A stretch of DNA of 64,000 nt from Phlyctochytrium arcticum (Eukaryota > Chytridiomycota > Chytridiomycetes > Chytridiales > Chytridiaceae), in contig JAHLKI010000002.1 of NCBI GenBank assembly GCA_025602905.1, positions 1,674,001 through 1,738,000 of the forward strand. The letters run 5' to 3'. A program made the position numbers and the translations under genes. Positions 8,008-20,900 of the stretch are shown piece by piece (position 1 is the stretch's first letter; every line of letters begins with the position of its first letter). Below the pieces are notes generated by a model. It searched no databases. It saw only the letters and a list, made by a program, of their open reading frames with translations, and had not been told where the DNA came from.

Positions 8008-10302
8008 CTACTCGGCAGCATGAGCCGCAACATGCGCAGCAGCAGCTTGAACCGCGTATTCCTGCCTATACAATGTCCCACGCTCAGACGAAACAGTACA
8101 AGCGAAAAGAAGAGTGTAAACTTACCATGCGGTAGGATGTCGCCCATCACCCTTCACATCCGACATTCGTCGTTTTCGTAAATCCTCCTGGTTCGTGACG
8201 AAATGTTCCGGGACAGGATGTGGTAAATCCAAGGAATGGCGACGGGAAAACGCAGCAGCAGCAGTGGGACGAGTAGAAGCCCCAGGGTCCAATACATTCA
8301 GAAAGGATTCAGAGGGAGGATCCAATTTTAACCGTGCAAAATCGAGTTGGTCAGGATCGTCACCGGGAGGCGGGTGCGATGTTATGGCATTCTTGTGGAA
8401 TTCTTCTAAAAGGCGTTTGCCGATCGATGACTCGACTTCGATTCCGTCGCGGCTGACTTTGACTTGCTTATTGGCGTTCCATGAGTTTCGGAGGTGCTAA
8501 AGGGAAATGTGATTAAAGCGATGGGCGTGAGATGAGAGAATTTCCCACAAACCTTGACTTGCGAAAATGGTAATGGGTCCGTACAGATCCAGCGAATAGA
8601 AAACGGTGTTCCCCAGCAAGTCGACGGGGCTTGCACTCTATTCTGCAACGACGCGTGATGATCCTGATGTTGCGCAGCAGATGTATTCACGATAGTTGGA
8701 GCCCCAACCGGCATCCAATCTACATTCAGATCCGCCGCCGACGACGTAGCAGGATCAATCCCCGATTCCATCCGGGCATACCCATAAAATTCGCCAGATT
8801 TGTTGGCACTGAAAATAAGGTAGACATTGACGGAATTCCCAAAGGCCTTGTTGAGGATAGGCTCATTTTTGGGTTGGGTTGCCCAGCAGCCGCGATCGCG
8901 GGCAATGTGGAGGTCGTCGATGGTCAGGCTTTTAAGGATAAAGTAGCGATCTTGGTATTGTGGAGTGGACGGTTGGGAGTCGGGTTGAGTTGGTCTTGTA
9001 GTGATGCTAGACTGTGAAATTTGTGTCGTTCGTAAATTTCGCGACCCACTCGGTACTCCATGATGTTCAGGTTGATGCATGGGTGTAGTTCCTGATGATT
9101 GACCCCCCGTCGCCATCTAATTATACAGTGAGTTTCATATATTTTGTTTCTGCGTTGACGACGCGTACGGTACCTTTCTGGGTCGACAAACAATACTACA
9201 GCCCCGAAACACTGCATTATTGTAAATCTTGACAGCCCTCTCCACCTCTATCGCCGACGTCAAATTGATAAACGCACAGCGAGACCGAGACAAATTGGCA
9301 ATATTCTATTGTTCGTTCAGTTTTGGTATCTGTTGAAAGGTCAAACGTTTGCATACGTACCACAATATCACACTCTCGAAAAAACTCGTGTATTTCGCCG
9401 GTCGATACATTTTCCGGTAAATTCCCTACCCACATTGCTTTTGCATCATCATGGCGTGCATGCATATTTCCATTTCCACTACGTTGACGGGGAAGTTGCT
9501 GCTGCGGCTGGGGCGATTCTCGACGAAATTTCCAATTGTTGGTGGATAATCCGGGGAAATAGGGCGCGGGGTGGGGCATGACTGGACTATGATGTCCGCC
9601 GTAGCCTGGAGACCCGGCAAGCGAGTGATGCGGAAAATTGTAGAGAGACTGGTGGGGTATCGGGGGACTATAGTAGGGGGACATGGCTGGTCGCATGTGA
9701 GGTGAGCTGTGGTGCATGTGGGGTGAATGGCCATGCCAGGCTGGGGAAGTGGGAATTCCTGCAGGGAGGTGGTAATGAGCGGGCCGCGGCGAGGGCGGAT
9801 AGAAGGGCAGCGGCGGGGGACTGGGCATGGCTTGACGCCCGAATGCGGTGTTACCCGGATGGTAAGGATACGGTTGGCCCTGGGGTACAGCAGCGCCGAA
9901 AGGAGAGCTTCTCATTGCTGTCTGCTGACGATGCTGTTGCTGTTGCTGCTGATGGTGAGGATGCTGGTGCTGAGGATGCGGGGTTCCAACGTGGAGATGC
10001 GTATATGTATAGTTGCTCGATGGATACTGAGTTTGCGGCTGATCTGGTTCAGGGCCTGTTGCCTGGGGCATATCTTGTTGCGACAATCCTTCCTTTGCTT
10101 GATTAGGCTGTGATGTGGCCGAGGTCGAATCACTCACTCCCTGCAAGTTGGGCGTTGGCGGACTGCCATCGTGCGGCGCTCCCATTCTAGACCCCTCGAC
10201 TGCCACGGAATCCACCGCCAAATTATCCTTTCTTTCGTCTCCTGAGGGTTTCCGACCGTGGGAACTTTCTCCCGGTGCCGTTGAAGTGATGTGCTCGTCC
10301 AT
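8008..10302 (-). CDS. RRM-YTH domain RNA-binding protein (m6A reader-like)
   Basis: A 688-residue protein on the minus strand with exons 10302-9361, 9305-9174, 9116-8553, 8496-8126 and 8065-8008. Residues 1-285 are disordered and rich in His, Pro, Gln and Ser. An RRM follows at about 288-358, with RNP2-like MWVGNLP and RNP1-like SRCAFINLTS. A YTH domain at about 415-580 is clear: DRYFILKSLTIDDLHIARDR, GCWATQPKNEPILNKAF, VYLIFSANKSGEFYGYARM and FSIRWICTDPLPF. The Trp in GCWATQ and the Trp in STCWGTPF sit where YTH proteins place the aromatic cage that binds N6-methyladenosine. Likely role: reading m6A-marked RNA in nucleus or cytoplasm. The last exon ends in an Ala/His run. Confidence 0.92.
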
Positions 10303-11942
10303 TTGGGCCCTCTTCCTTCACTCTGAAATATTTTGGTTCAATAACAAAATTCGCAGACACGGGCCAAATCTGTTGATACCTGTGTGTGTGCCGATAACCC
10401 GCTTGATGACAACGATCCACCCGACCCTGAGCGCTATCCCAACGAAACAATTTGTGAGTTTATGTATCTGCAAGACGACGGAAATGGATTCAGGATATTC
10501 GCCGTGTAAAAATTTCAGCAAAAAGCTGGCCGAAATCAAGGCCTCTGATTGTGGTGGGAAAAAGGGTTCTATCATGGACAAATCGCATCAGATCTCGAAT
10601 CACATGACTTTCGGGTGAACGACTATTAATTGGAATTTTTCCTTTTTCTTTTCGCAAGGACAGACTCTTATTCATATTTTATGTTTCTGACGGTTTGGCA
10701 GCATTGTCAGCATCAAAGGAAATGATATCTCTGTGAGTTTCTTAAGAAGTATCTTATAAGATGACTATTGCGACTCACGGACGCGTTTAGATACAAGACA
10801 AGCGATCCAATAACTACATGAATCCCCGCTGATCACCCAAAGAGCCTCAGGATGATTCCAAGGCCCAACAATAAACCCCCTCAAGCTCAGCCACGTCTTG
10901 CGGGTAGCCAACGGCATCGCAAAACGACACATTCCAGTCCGCCGCCGGATGAGAGCAGTACTCTCCTTCCCCGGATGCGTTGCTTGGACGACTCCCGCGG
11001 CGAGCCAGTGGCCACTGCTCTGTAGTCTTGTTCCAGGCGCCTCTCTCTTTGACAGTAGTCGCAAAACAAGCACTATGTGAGAGTCAGTGGGGGATTCGCG
11101 TCCACCGCCTTTTCCCTTGATCGAGTCATAGCCGATCAGCCCATTCCCTTCAGGATATTCGAAAGTCATCCGCCTTGCTTTTGCGCTGCTGCGCTCCTCA
11201 GTGGTCTCTCGTGCTGCCGGTCCTCGCTCCATCTTGCCGCGCTCCTGGATCCCAGCATCCGAGATCCCAAAGCACCACGTCCAAGAATCCACATGCCCCG
11301 ACTGCCGCTCATCTTGTCCGTTCCCGGTCCGGCTAGGCGTCCCCTTATGTCTTCGTTCTTCAAATCATCTGCGGATCCTTTTTCCTGGGGAGCTCCGGGA
11401 AGGAACTCGCTCCGATGGGAGACGAAATTCAGCCGACCATCGCCAAGCCACACGTAATGAAGCCCAAACGAGCTAAATGAGCGAGGACGCTCGAAAATTC
11501 GAAATTCATCGTTTCGCAATTTCCTACGGGCATTGGTGGTCTTGCTAACTTTCCGCTTTGACCGCCCAGCTCTGACTTTACCTGCTTTATATTCAAAGTC
11601 TATCTACACGAGGCATTACTGTAATAGGAGGGCAGGAACTCGACGTCGACAACTTGTAGTAAATTTGCGTAAGTTCTACCAGGCTGGTGGGTGGGGTAGG
11701 CGGGGTTGCACCGACGACGCAATTATTTCCTCCAAAACTTTTCCTTCTTCTTTTTATTCATCTTCCTAATTCAGGTTGCTTTTCCTATTAGGATTCTGTT
11801 AGGACTTTGGGATCAAAGACATACCATCCGTGCAGAGAAAGTGCACACCTCCGTAACGATCCAAAAGGAACACCTTCAAGTTATACCAGTACCCCTGGAG
11901 TCTGGACAAGGCAGTCGGAGCTAGCTATAGCGGAAAACCAAC
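10303..11942. other. 1.6 kb between YTH and kinesin genes with unresolved ORFs
   Basis: No protein family recognised. The minus strand holds overlapping frames of protein-like composition, for example 11292-10765 (175 codons, includes FEYPEGNGLIGYDSIKGKGG and GPWNHPEALWVISGDS) and 11519-11166 (117 codons, includes GRLNFVSHRSEFLPG). A short minus-strand gene with introns could lie between about 11510 and 10765, but splice phases do not force one model. The part next to 11942 is the presumed kinesin promoter and 5' UTR. Confidence 0.35.
10765..11510 (-). CDS. possible hypothetical gene, exon structure uncertain
   Basis: A candidate ATG at 11510 reads MNFEFSSVLAHLARLGFIT before a GTGTGG donor-like site. 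Further downstream, frames with ADDLKNEDIRGRL and FEYPEGNGLIGYDSIKG could be later exons. No conserved domain or motif is visible, and other readings are equally possible. Listed because the coding potential looks above background, not because a product is known. Confidence 0.2.
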
Positions 11943-14900
11943 ATGGCTACTGCAGGTGGTTCACCGTCGTCGCCGACGCTGACTGCCGTGCAAGTAGCTC
12001 TGCGGGTTCGCCCACCACCTTCTTCCTTGACCGGCCGCGGCGCCCGACCCGTCTTGTCAGTCGTATCCACCACCGATGATACTATTCCTCCCACCAGCGT
12101 ATTCGTCGACGGCCGCAAGTCCTTTTCCTTTGATCGAGTCTACGCCCCCACCGACTCGACTGAAACTCTTTACAATGGGTCCGTCCGACCCCTCGTCAGC
12201 CGCTTTACCGAAGGGTACAATACCACCATTCTCGCCTACGGCCAAACTGGATCGGGCAAAACCCACACCATGCTCGACACGGACGGCGTCGTGCATCGAG
12301 TCGCTCGCGACGTTTTTGGACATTTTGATCAGGCTCGGGACGACAAGGCCGTCCTCGAGCGAGACATTACAGTCTCCTTTATCGAGATTTACAACGAAGA
12401 TGTGCTCGATCTGCTAGTAATCCCGCCCTCCAAGGGCGTCGTCGTTCGCGAAGATCCCGTCAAGGGCATTGTATGGCAGGGCGCTCGCGAAGTCGTCGTC
12501 GAGCATCCCGACGATATCATCAGGTAAGAGAATCGTCCAGATCTTGGTGTCGTCGACCATTTGACGTCACCTTTGCAATCCTTTGTTTATCTTTCGTTTT
12601 CAAACATGTCAAAACTTACTAAATCCCATTTAGAAACCTGGAATCTGGCCTAGAGTTTCGCCAAACAGTATCTACCATCCTCAACCAAACATCTTCTCGC
12701 TCTCATGCCATTTTCTCCATCAATCTCCGTCAACGGCAGTGGATCCCGCCCACATCAGAAGACGACCCCGCCGATACGGGCGACTGGCAAATCATTCACT
12801 CCAAGTTTCACTTTGTGGATCTCGCGGGCTCGGAGCGTCTTAAACGAACAAATGCTGTCGGAGAGCGTCAGCGTGAAGGCATTCACATCAATTCGGGCCT
12901 ATTGGCCTTGGGCAACGTCATCAATGCTTTGGGCGGGGGAGGTCCCGCTGATCATGCATCGCACGTCCCTTACCGTGATTCCAAACTGACCCGCTTACTT
13001 CAAGATGGTCTGGGCGGCAACAGTGAAACGCTCATGATTGCCTGCGCGTCACCCTGTGAAGCTGATCTCGGCGAAACGCTCAACACCCTGAAATGGGCCA
13101 ACCGCGGTCGCAACATTCACAACTCGGCCGTCGTCAATCACGAATATCAATCGGAAATGAGAGCCCTCAAGGAGCAGGTTGCTCAATTGCGAGACCAAGT
13201 CGTCTCTCAAGTACATCCCCCCTCGGACGACGACGTCGCCCGGTTACGCCAGGAGAATGAGCAACTCCGTAAAAAACTGGATGTCATTGCTGATCAGCAG
13301 CAATCGCTCAAGCAGCGCAACGAGGTTTTGACCAACGAGTTGGGAATCATGCAGGCTGAGCCTGTCATGTCACGGCTGTTTGCACCCTCACCTACCCCTT
13401 CTCTGGCCGGATCAGAGACTGACTCTGAGAGTCGGCACAGTGGTATTCCAGTTCCCAAGACCCGAAGCCGCATACGGCCCCGATCTGCCAGTGCAGCAGA
13501 CATTTACCGTGATGTTTTCCCGTCCGCGCCATCCAGCGTCTCCAACGACTCGACTCTCTTTGACAGCCCATATCTCTCGACCAACCCTTCACCGGCGGAA
13601 TCTGTCGTACCCCCATCTTCAGCCTTCCGCAAACTGCGTAACGAGTTACGCGAAACGACCATGGCGGCTCGTCAGTATTTGTCCCAGCTGGACGAACTTC
13701 GAGCCCAGAACCGGGAAAAGGACGAAGAAATCGGTGAATTGAAGGCTTTGAATGCTGGAGCCGAAGATTACATTGCTGGACTGGAACAGCAATTGTCCAA
13801 ACACCAGGATCTGGCTGATCAAGTGGAGCGCTTGGAAGAGGAACTTGAAAAGGAGCGGGAGGCTCGTGACGAGTTGACCAATGCGTCCGAGGATGCTCAG
13901 TCCTTCTCTACTCAATTAGAAGAATGGAAGAAACGGGCTGCTGCCGCGGAAGAGGACGCACAGACGGCGTGGGCCAAAGTCGCCAAGCTGGAGAATGACG
14001 TTTTTGTGTCTCGCTCAGTTTGCGACGAAACGGACAATCAATCTGATGTCGTCGTCATTCCTCCCGTTGGCACGTCAACTCCTGCTACCGATATCGAAAA
14101 GGAAGATATGTCGGGTGTTCGCACGGCCATTTCCGATTTGTGGAACCAGCTTTTGCGGGAGGAAACACGGACGGCAGAGCTTAAATCTCGCCCGGCCGAC
14201 AAGACGGACCAACCCGCTACCACAGCCACCACCACTCGCGAGCAGATTGAGGGCAAATTGAAGGGTTTGCAAAGTTATATTGGCGATCTCTTGCTTCCTG
14301 GCTCGGGCGCCACGACCATGACTCCCGGATCAGCAGCCTCTTCGCGTGCTGCTTCTCCCGACAATGATGATGATGCACCACCCTTGGAATTGGTCGAGCC
14401 AGAAATCATTGATATTGATGCACCCACCTCGGCTGGTCCTTCCCCACGCAAAGTTCTTCGCATTGTACCCCATGCGCCCGATACCGATAGTATCACAGGT
14501 CCACCGGACGATCAACTCGAACCGACTGAAACCGAACTAGACACCCTGCAAACCCGCTGCCGAACCCTCGAATCGGAACTCGATCAATTACGACGGGTCC
14601 AATCCTTTACCCAACAAGATTTGGATTTGGCCGCGGATAATCTGAAATTACAGCATGAGGTTGATAACGCTGCGGCTGCATTTACGGTGTTGGAAGGGTT
14701 GAGAAGCGCACTGGAGAAGGAGGTCAAGGATCTCAAAGCCAATTTGGCGGATCTGACGGAGACTTTGGCTGGCAAAGAGGCCGAGGTTGCCACTGCACAG
14801 GCTGAAATTGAGCGGTTGAAAAAGTTGCTGGAAGACAGTGATCGTGAACTAGCAGTATGCACCCGACCTCATTTGGATGACAATGATGGGAGTGGATCAG

Positions 14901-17900
14901 CACTGGTATGTACCCGTCCCCACCTTGACGCCGGCGCCACCACCGTCTCGGAAGGAGAAGTATCCGACCTCCTCCGCGAAAACACCAAACTCAAAAACGA
15001 ATTGGGCGGGGCCACCAAAGCCTTTAAAATCCTATTGACCATTCGAGGTGAACACGAAGCCCAAATCCGTGCCTTGCACCAAAAAGAATCGGCTCTCGAA
15101 TCTTCCGTTCAGGCACTCAACACTCAAGTCTTGGACAAGGACTCTGAGGTCGAATCCGCCCGGCAAGAACTTGAGCGGCTCCAGGCCCTGATGGCCGAAA
15201 CGGATCACGATATTGATTTGGCCGAAGATAAGAAATCGAAAGGCGCTGATAAGAAGTTGGCGAAACTGAGAAAGGGGCGCAAGAAATTGAAGGAGCAGGT
15301 TTTGGGTGCTGAACACGTCGTTGAGGGCTTGGAAGGGGAGAAGGCTGACCTGCAACGGGAGTTGGACGACCTTAAGCGAGAGCAGACGGAGATGAAGGAT
15401 GAAGTTGACACCTTGAAGGCCAAACTGGATGACGTGACAAGTGCGGTTGACCCGCCAGTGTCTGTGCCGGTTGTTACGGGAGATGATACTGTACGCGCCT
15501 TACCGGTCGAATCCCCCAGTGTCTCAACTGAAGAATTCGCCGTTTTCCAAGCCTCGGAGCAAAAACTACGCAATGAATTGTCGGCTGCCACTCAAGCCTT
15601 TATTTCCCTCGAACTCTTGAAATCCCGTCACGAAAACCAACTCTCGGCTGCCCAAACCCGCCAACAAGACTTGATCCAACAACTCGCCGACGTGACCACT
15701 CAACTGGATCAACTCAGATCCAAAATGGAAGCCAAAGAAGGTGAATTGGCGGATGCCAGGAATAAATTACTGGGTTCCCCTGCTGAAGAGGAGCGCGAGT
15801 GGCTGACGGCTCTGGTCGAGAAGTTGGAGACGGATGTCAAGGATATGCGTGCGGCATATACCGAATTGGAAGCGCTGAAACAGAGCCATGAGCAAGCATT
15901 GGCTGAACCCCGTACCCAAATTTCCGATTTGCAGAAACAGGGCGTGGACTACTTGGCCCAGTACACGGCTGCTCAAGCTGAACTGAGTACGATGCAGCGA
16001 TCCGCGTCGGAGGATGCAAGCGAGCGGGCTGACTTGGTCGGTCAAATTGCGTCGTTGACGGCTGCACTAGCAGATTTGAAAACGGGTCGAGATGCGCAGG
16101 AAGTGCGGCTGGCGGATCTGGTGCGTGAGCGGGATGGGCTGGTTGCCAACTCGTCAAACCGGGATATCGAACCCAGTCATCATGCTTCGACTATCATTGA
16201 ATTACAAACTCGGATTGAGACATTGACGCATGAGTTGGATACCGCGACTATTATGGTTGCCGAGTACGAAAAGGTCAAACCCGAGCATGAACGGTTGTTA
16301 AGTGAAGCCGTTGCAACCCGCGAAGGACTCGAAAGAGAGATTGAGGAGTTGAAGTCTGGCTTGACGGATCGGGATGTGCCCGATGCCCATTCTGCGGAAC
16401 TCGAGGTGCTGAAAGGCCAATTGGCGGATATGCAGGTTGCGCGAGAAGCGGCTGATGCAGAGGTTCTCAAACATGGCGAGAGGGTCAAAGAGCTTGAAGC
16501 TGAGATTGAGTCTGTCAATGCTAAACTTGTTGAAGTCGAACTTGTTACGGCAGAGTCGGTCGCCCACGGTGGACGTGTTAAAGAACTAGAGACGTTGGTT
16601 GAAGAATTGAAGGATGACCATACCACCCGGGAATTGCCTGATGTGGCTGAACCCGACACGGAAAGCCACGGGGCACAGATCGAATTGCTGGAAAGCAAAT
16701 TAGCTGAAGCAGAGTCTGGTCGCGAAACTGCTGTTGCTGAATCCGTCAAGCTCCAGGAAGAAATCGAACGTCTCAAGAATGATCTTGGTCAGCCCGAACA
16801 GGTTTCGACCGAGCGCATTACCGAGATGGAACTATTGCAAAGCAAGTTGGCTGAAGCTGAGGCTAGCCGAGAGGCTGTTGATGCGAAACTTGCCAAGCAT
16901 GCTACTCAAGTGACCAATTTAGAAGCACAGATCATACAGCTCAAGTCTGATTTGGCGGCTGCAGAAGAAAGCAAACGGGAAGCCGAAATTGCACTTGAGG
17001 AAGCCAGCCATGCCCACAAACAAGTCGAAGAGCTGACCATCCAACTCGAGCAGAAGACGTCAGAGCACACCGGAGCTCTGGCTGAGTTGGAGACTTTGAA
17101 GGCAGAAGTAGACGCTGCGCGGGAAAAGGCCGTTGCGGCAGATGCTGAACATACTCGCTCGCTACAGACTGGTCATGATGAGAAGTTGAATGAAGTCAAT
17201 CTGTCTCTCGAAAGTGCACGCGCTCAGATCTCCGATCTCGAAAAGGAATTGGAAGATGTGCGATCCCAGCACACCACGGCCCAATCTAAGCTCTCATCCA
17301 TCGAAGAGATCCAAACTACCCTTTCCAGCAAAGAACAAGAACTGGATGGCCTCAAGACTCAGCTTGCAACTCTCATAGAGTCTGAAACTCACCTCAAGAG
17401 TGAGACCCATTCACATCTTACCACCATTACTGACCTCAACCAAAGGATAGTGGAGCACGACGCCTCATCTCAACAGTTGCAGGCGCGTGTAGAAGAGCTG
17501 GAAAAGGAAATTGAGGTCAAGAATTTGGCTGTCAAAGAGTTTGAGGGGCAGTTGGAAATCAAGAATCTGGCTGTCAAAGAGTTTGAAGAACAGTTGGCGG
17601 CTGTGTCTGGTGTCGAAGCGCGTATTCCTGAATTGGAAGCGGAAATTGAGCAAGTCAAGAAGGAATTCGCTGATGCCGTTGATACCCGGGCTGCAATCGA
17701 GACTCGAGTGTCTGATGTTACCAATCAACATGAAACTCTGACCGCGCGATTGGCCGAAGTGGAAGCTGAGCTTGAAGCTGAAAAGGCGTCCCGGCTCAAT
17801 GATCAAAATGAGCACGCGGAACGAACACGAGGCTCTGAGGATCATGCTTTGGGTGTCAAGGATCTTTCGGCTCAGCTCGAAATTGCCCAACAAGAATTGC

Positions 17901-20900
17901 TTGAGTCGAACAATTTGCGAAACGAGAAGGCGGCTGAAGCGATTGCCTTGGCGTTTGAATTGGACTCGTTACGATACAAGCTGGATAACCTCAGTGATGC
18001 CTCGTTAATCAAAGAGGGCGACAGATATATTGGAGCGACACATGCCACACAAGTTGATCACTTGAAGGAACAGATTGTTTTGGTCGTGAAGGAGTTGGAT
18101 GAATACCTTCTTCGGTATACGGAAATTGTAGGTGAACGGAATGATGTCTTGACGCTCAATCTGGATCTTGCGAACGCGAGGGAAATGATTGAAATCCTGG
18201 AGACTGAGAAAGAGATCTTGAGGGCACGACTCGCCGAACTACAGGATTCTCATGATACTCACCGCAGAAGCATTGCTGATCTCGAACCAAAGCTGGGAGG
18301 ACTCGAGACTGAGCGTCAAGCACTCTTGGATGAGAAAAATGCGCTCACGGCTCAGGTTGAAAGTCACAAGACTGAGATCGAGGCATTGAAGGAAACTGCC
18401 AGCACATCAACTGTCGAATGTCAAAAACACACACAGCGTCTGACCGAGCTTGAGAAGGAACTTGTTGTTTTGACCGAGTCAGAAGAGGCCTTAAAGTCAC
18501 AACTTGCTGGTCGCGAAGACGAGATTGCTAAACTCCTAGAAAGTGCAAGTGCAGCTACCGCAGACTACGAATTGCACTCGACCCGCCTAAAAGAGCTGGA
18601 AGAAGAACTTGCCCGTGTGGTCAAGGAAAAGGAGGAGCATGCTACTGACCGTGATTTACTCCGGGAGAGTGATTCGACAAAAGCGAGTGAATTGGCCGAA
18701 GCGAGTGCGCGGGTTGATGTGCTTGAATCTGAGCGGGCTGAACTTCAGGAAGAGTTAAAGGATGCGCAGCGAATGGAGACTGATTTGCTTGACCGTTGTG
18801 CCGTGTTAACTCAGAAGCTTGAGGATCTTTCTGCAGCCGGAACTCACCGCGACAGTCTACTCAACGAACTTGAAATGCTCAACCAAGATATGCACGATCG
18901 TGATACGGAATGCGCCGAGCTGAGCGTGGAGCTTTCACGGCTGAACACGGAAAGGGTTGAAAGTGCTGACCGATTACGACGTGCTGACCACATGTTGCAG
19001 GATGCCGAAAGGCTGTATATTGAACTAGTTGAGCTCTGGGTAATGTCCCAGCAATTGCGTGCCATGTCTGAAATGGAAAAGAGCGCAATTCGAGAGGACT
19101 TGACGCTTGCAATGGCGGATCGGGATGGATTACGCGGAGAAGTGGCGCGATTGAAGTCGGAAATGGAAGAGCGTTCCCGAGACGATGTACTACCGTCAGA
19201 TTCATTCACCACTGCACCATTCGATACACCGGTTGAACGACGTCTTGATGATATTCCGCCGCCAACATCTGAGGCCAACCAACGGAGTGAAGAACTAGAA
19301 CGGGATTTGAAAGCTTTGCCAGTCAGCATACCTGCGGATGCGCCTACAATGCAGCCAGCGGCAGTAGCTGCCTTACAAGCGGAACGCGATGCGCTCATTT
19401 GGGAACGTAACACGCTGGTCACTCAACGTGATGCCTTGCTCGCGAGACTCGGCGTTGAAGTAACCCACACCGAAACCCGTATTGAAAACACAATCGTCAA
19501 GACGGAGACAACCCATACGGTCGAACGACAAGTTATTATGGTTCTCCCAGATTCCAATGAAGTTGTACCGGCGATTGAGTTCAACCTTTTACGTCGCGAG
19601 CGTGATATGCTATTAGGCGAACGCAATCATCTGTTGACTGCAGTGAAGGATGTCAACCCTGAATTCAGTCTGCCACCCCAAATTACGGAACCTGCAGATG
19701 GACACTTGTTGACGATTTCTCCCATCGTGCAGATCATGAATATGCAGCCTCAACTGGATCTCGTCAGATTGGAAAGGGATAATCTTGCTGCCGAATTGGC
19801 TACATACAAAAATGCCAGCAAAACTATTGAGGCACCTCCTACAAGACTCGCTTTACCCGCTCCAGATGCTCCACCTGGCGTGGACCAATCAAACCTCAGC
19901 CCTTCAGAAATTGCTTTACAGTTAGAGCGTGATGCACTTATTCAAGAATTGAAGGTGTTGAAGTCTGCGGCACCGATAAGCGCTGAGTTGGTCACGTTGC
20001 AATCAGAAAAGGATGCTCTGATTGAAAAGATCAAGGTTTTGGAGGCTACTGAACCCATGTCCTCTGAGTTGCGTGCTTTGCGGTTGGAACGGGATGCTTT
20101 GATTGAGAAGATCAAAGTTTTGGAGGCCAAAGCTCCCATCTCCGTTGTTGACAAGGACATCCCGGCATTTGACCCATCTCCAGAACTGAAAGCTGCATGG
20201 GCCGAGCGGGACGCGCTTATCCAGCAACTTGTCATTTTGAAATCGGGAAATCCAACAAGTATGGTCGGCGTGGAAGAAGAAAGTCGAGCCATTGTGCCAA
20301 CTATCGACTATGAAGCACAATTAGCAGCGCTTCGTACTGAGCGGGATGCACTTCTACAAGAAATCGAAGAACTCCGGGCCAGATTTAGTGTTAATTCGGG
20401 AGAGCTGGTTGTGTCTCGCCCTTCATCCGAACTAGAATTATCGCGCAACCTCCGAGTGTCACCTAGCGATGATACATTCCAAAGCCGAAGAGGTCGATTG
20501 TCTATCGGCTTCTCGCCTGAAACCGACTGGGAAGCTGAAATCCAGTGGCGTGACGCGGAGATTGCGAGATTGAGGGCCGAGTTGGACGTTTTGAGAGGAT
20601 CATCTAGCACCAGTGAAGTCACCCACTTTGTGCGGAGTCCACAACTTTTGCGAGCTCTGCAGGAACGAGATAGATTGCGCTCTGTAATTGCTTTTTCGCA
20701 AATGCGCCTTCAAGATCGCCAGAACGAACGTTTGAGGCTGCCGGAAGGTGCTGATCCACAATTGTATCAGAGTTTACTGGACGAAATAGCCGCACTTGAA
20801 AGCGAGGTTGAGAGATTGCGATTTGAGCTGGAAACTGCCAACGAGCGAGTTACAGTGGAAGAAAAGACTGTAGAGGAAACCAAATATGTTCCTGTCGATG

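Noticed and set aside
15205..15591. Long minus-strand ORFs inside the kinesin (also 16180-16776 and 18844-19422)
   Set aside because: They are Ser/Leu-rich antisense shadows of the Glu/Lys/Leu heptad codons and show no independent motif.
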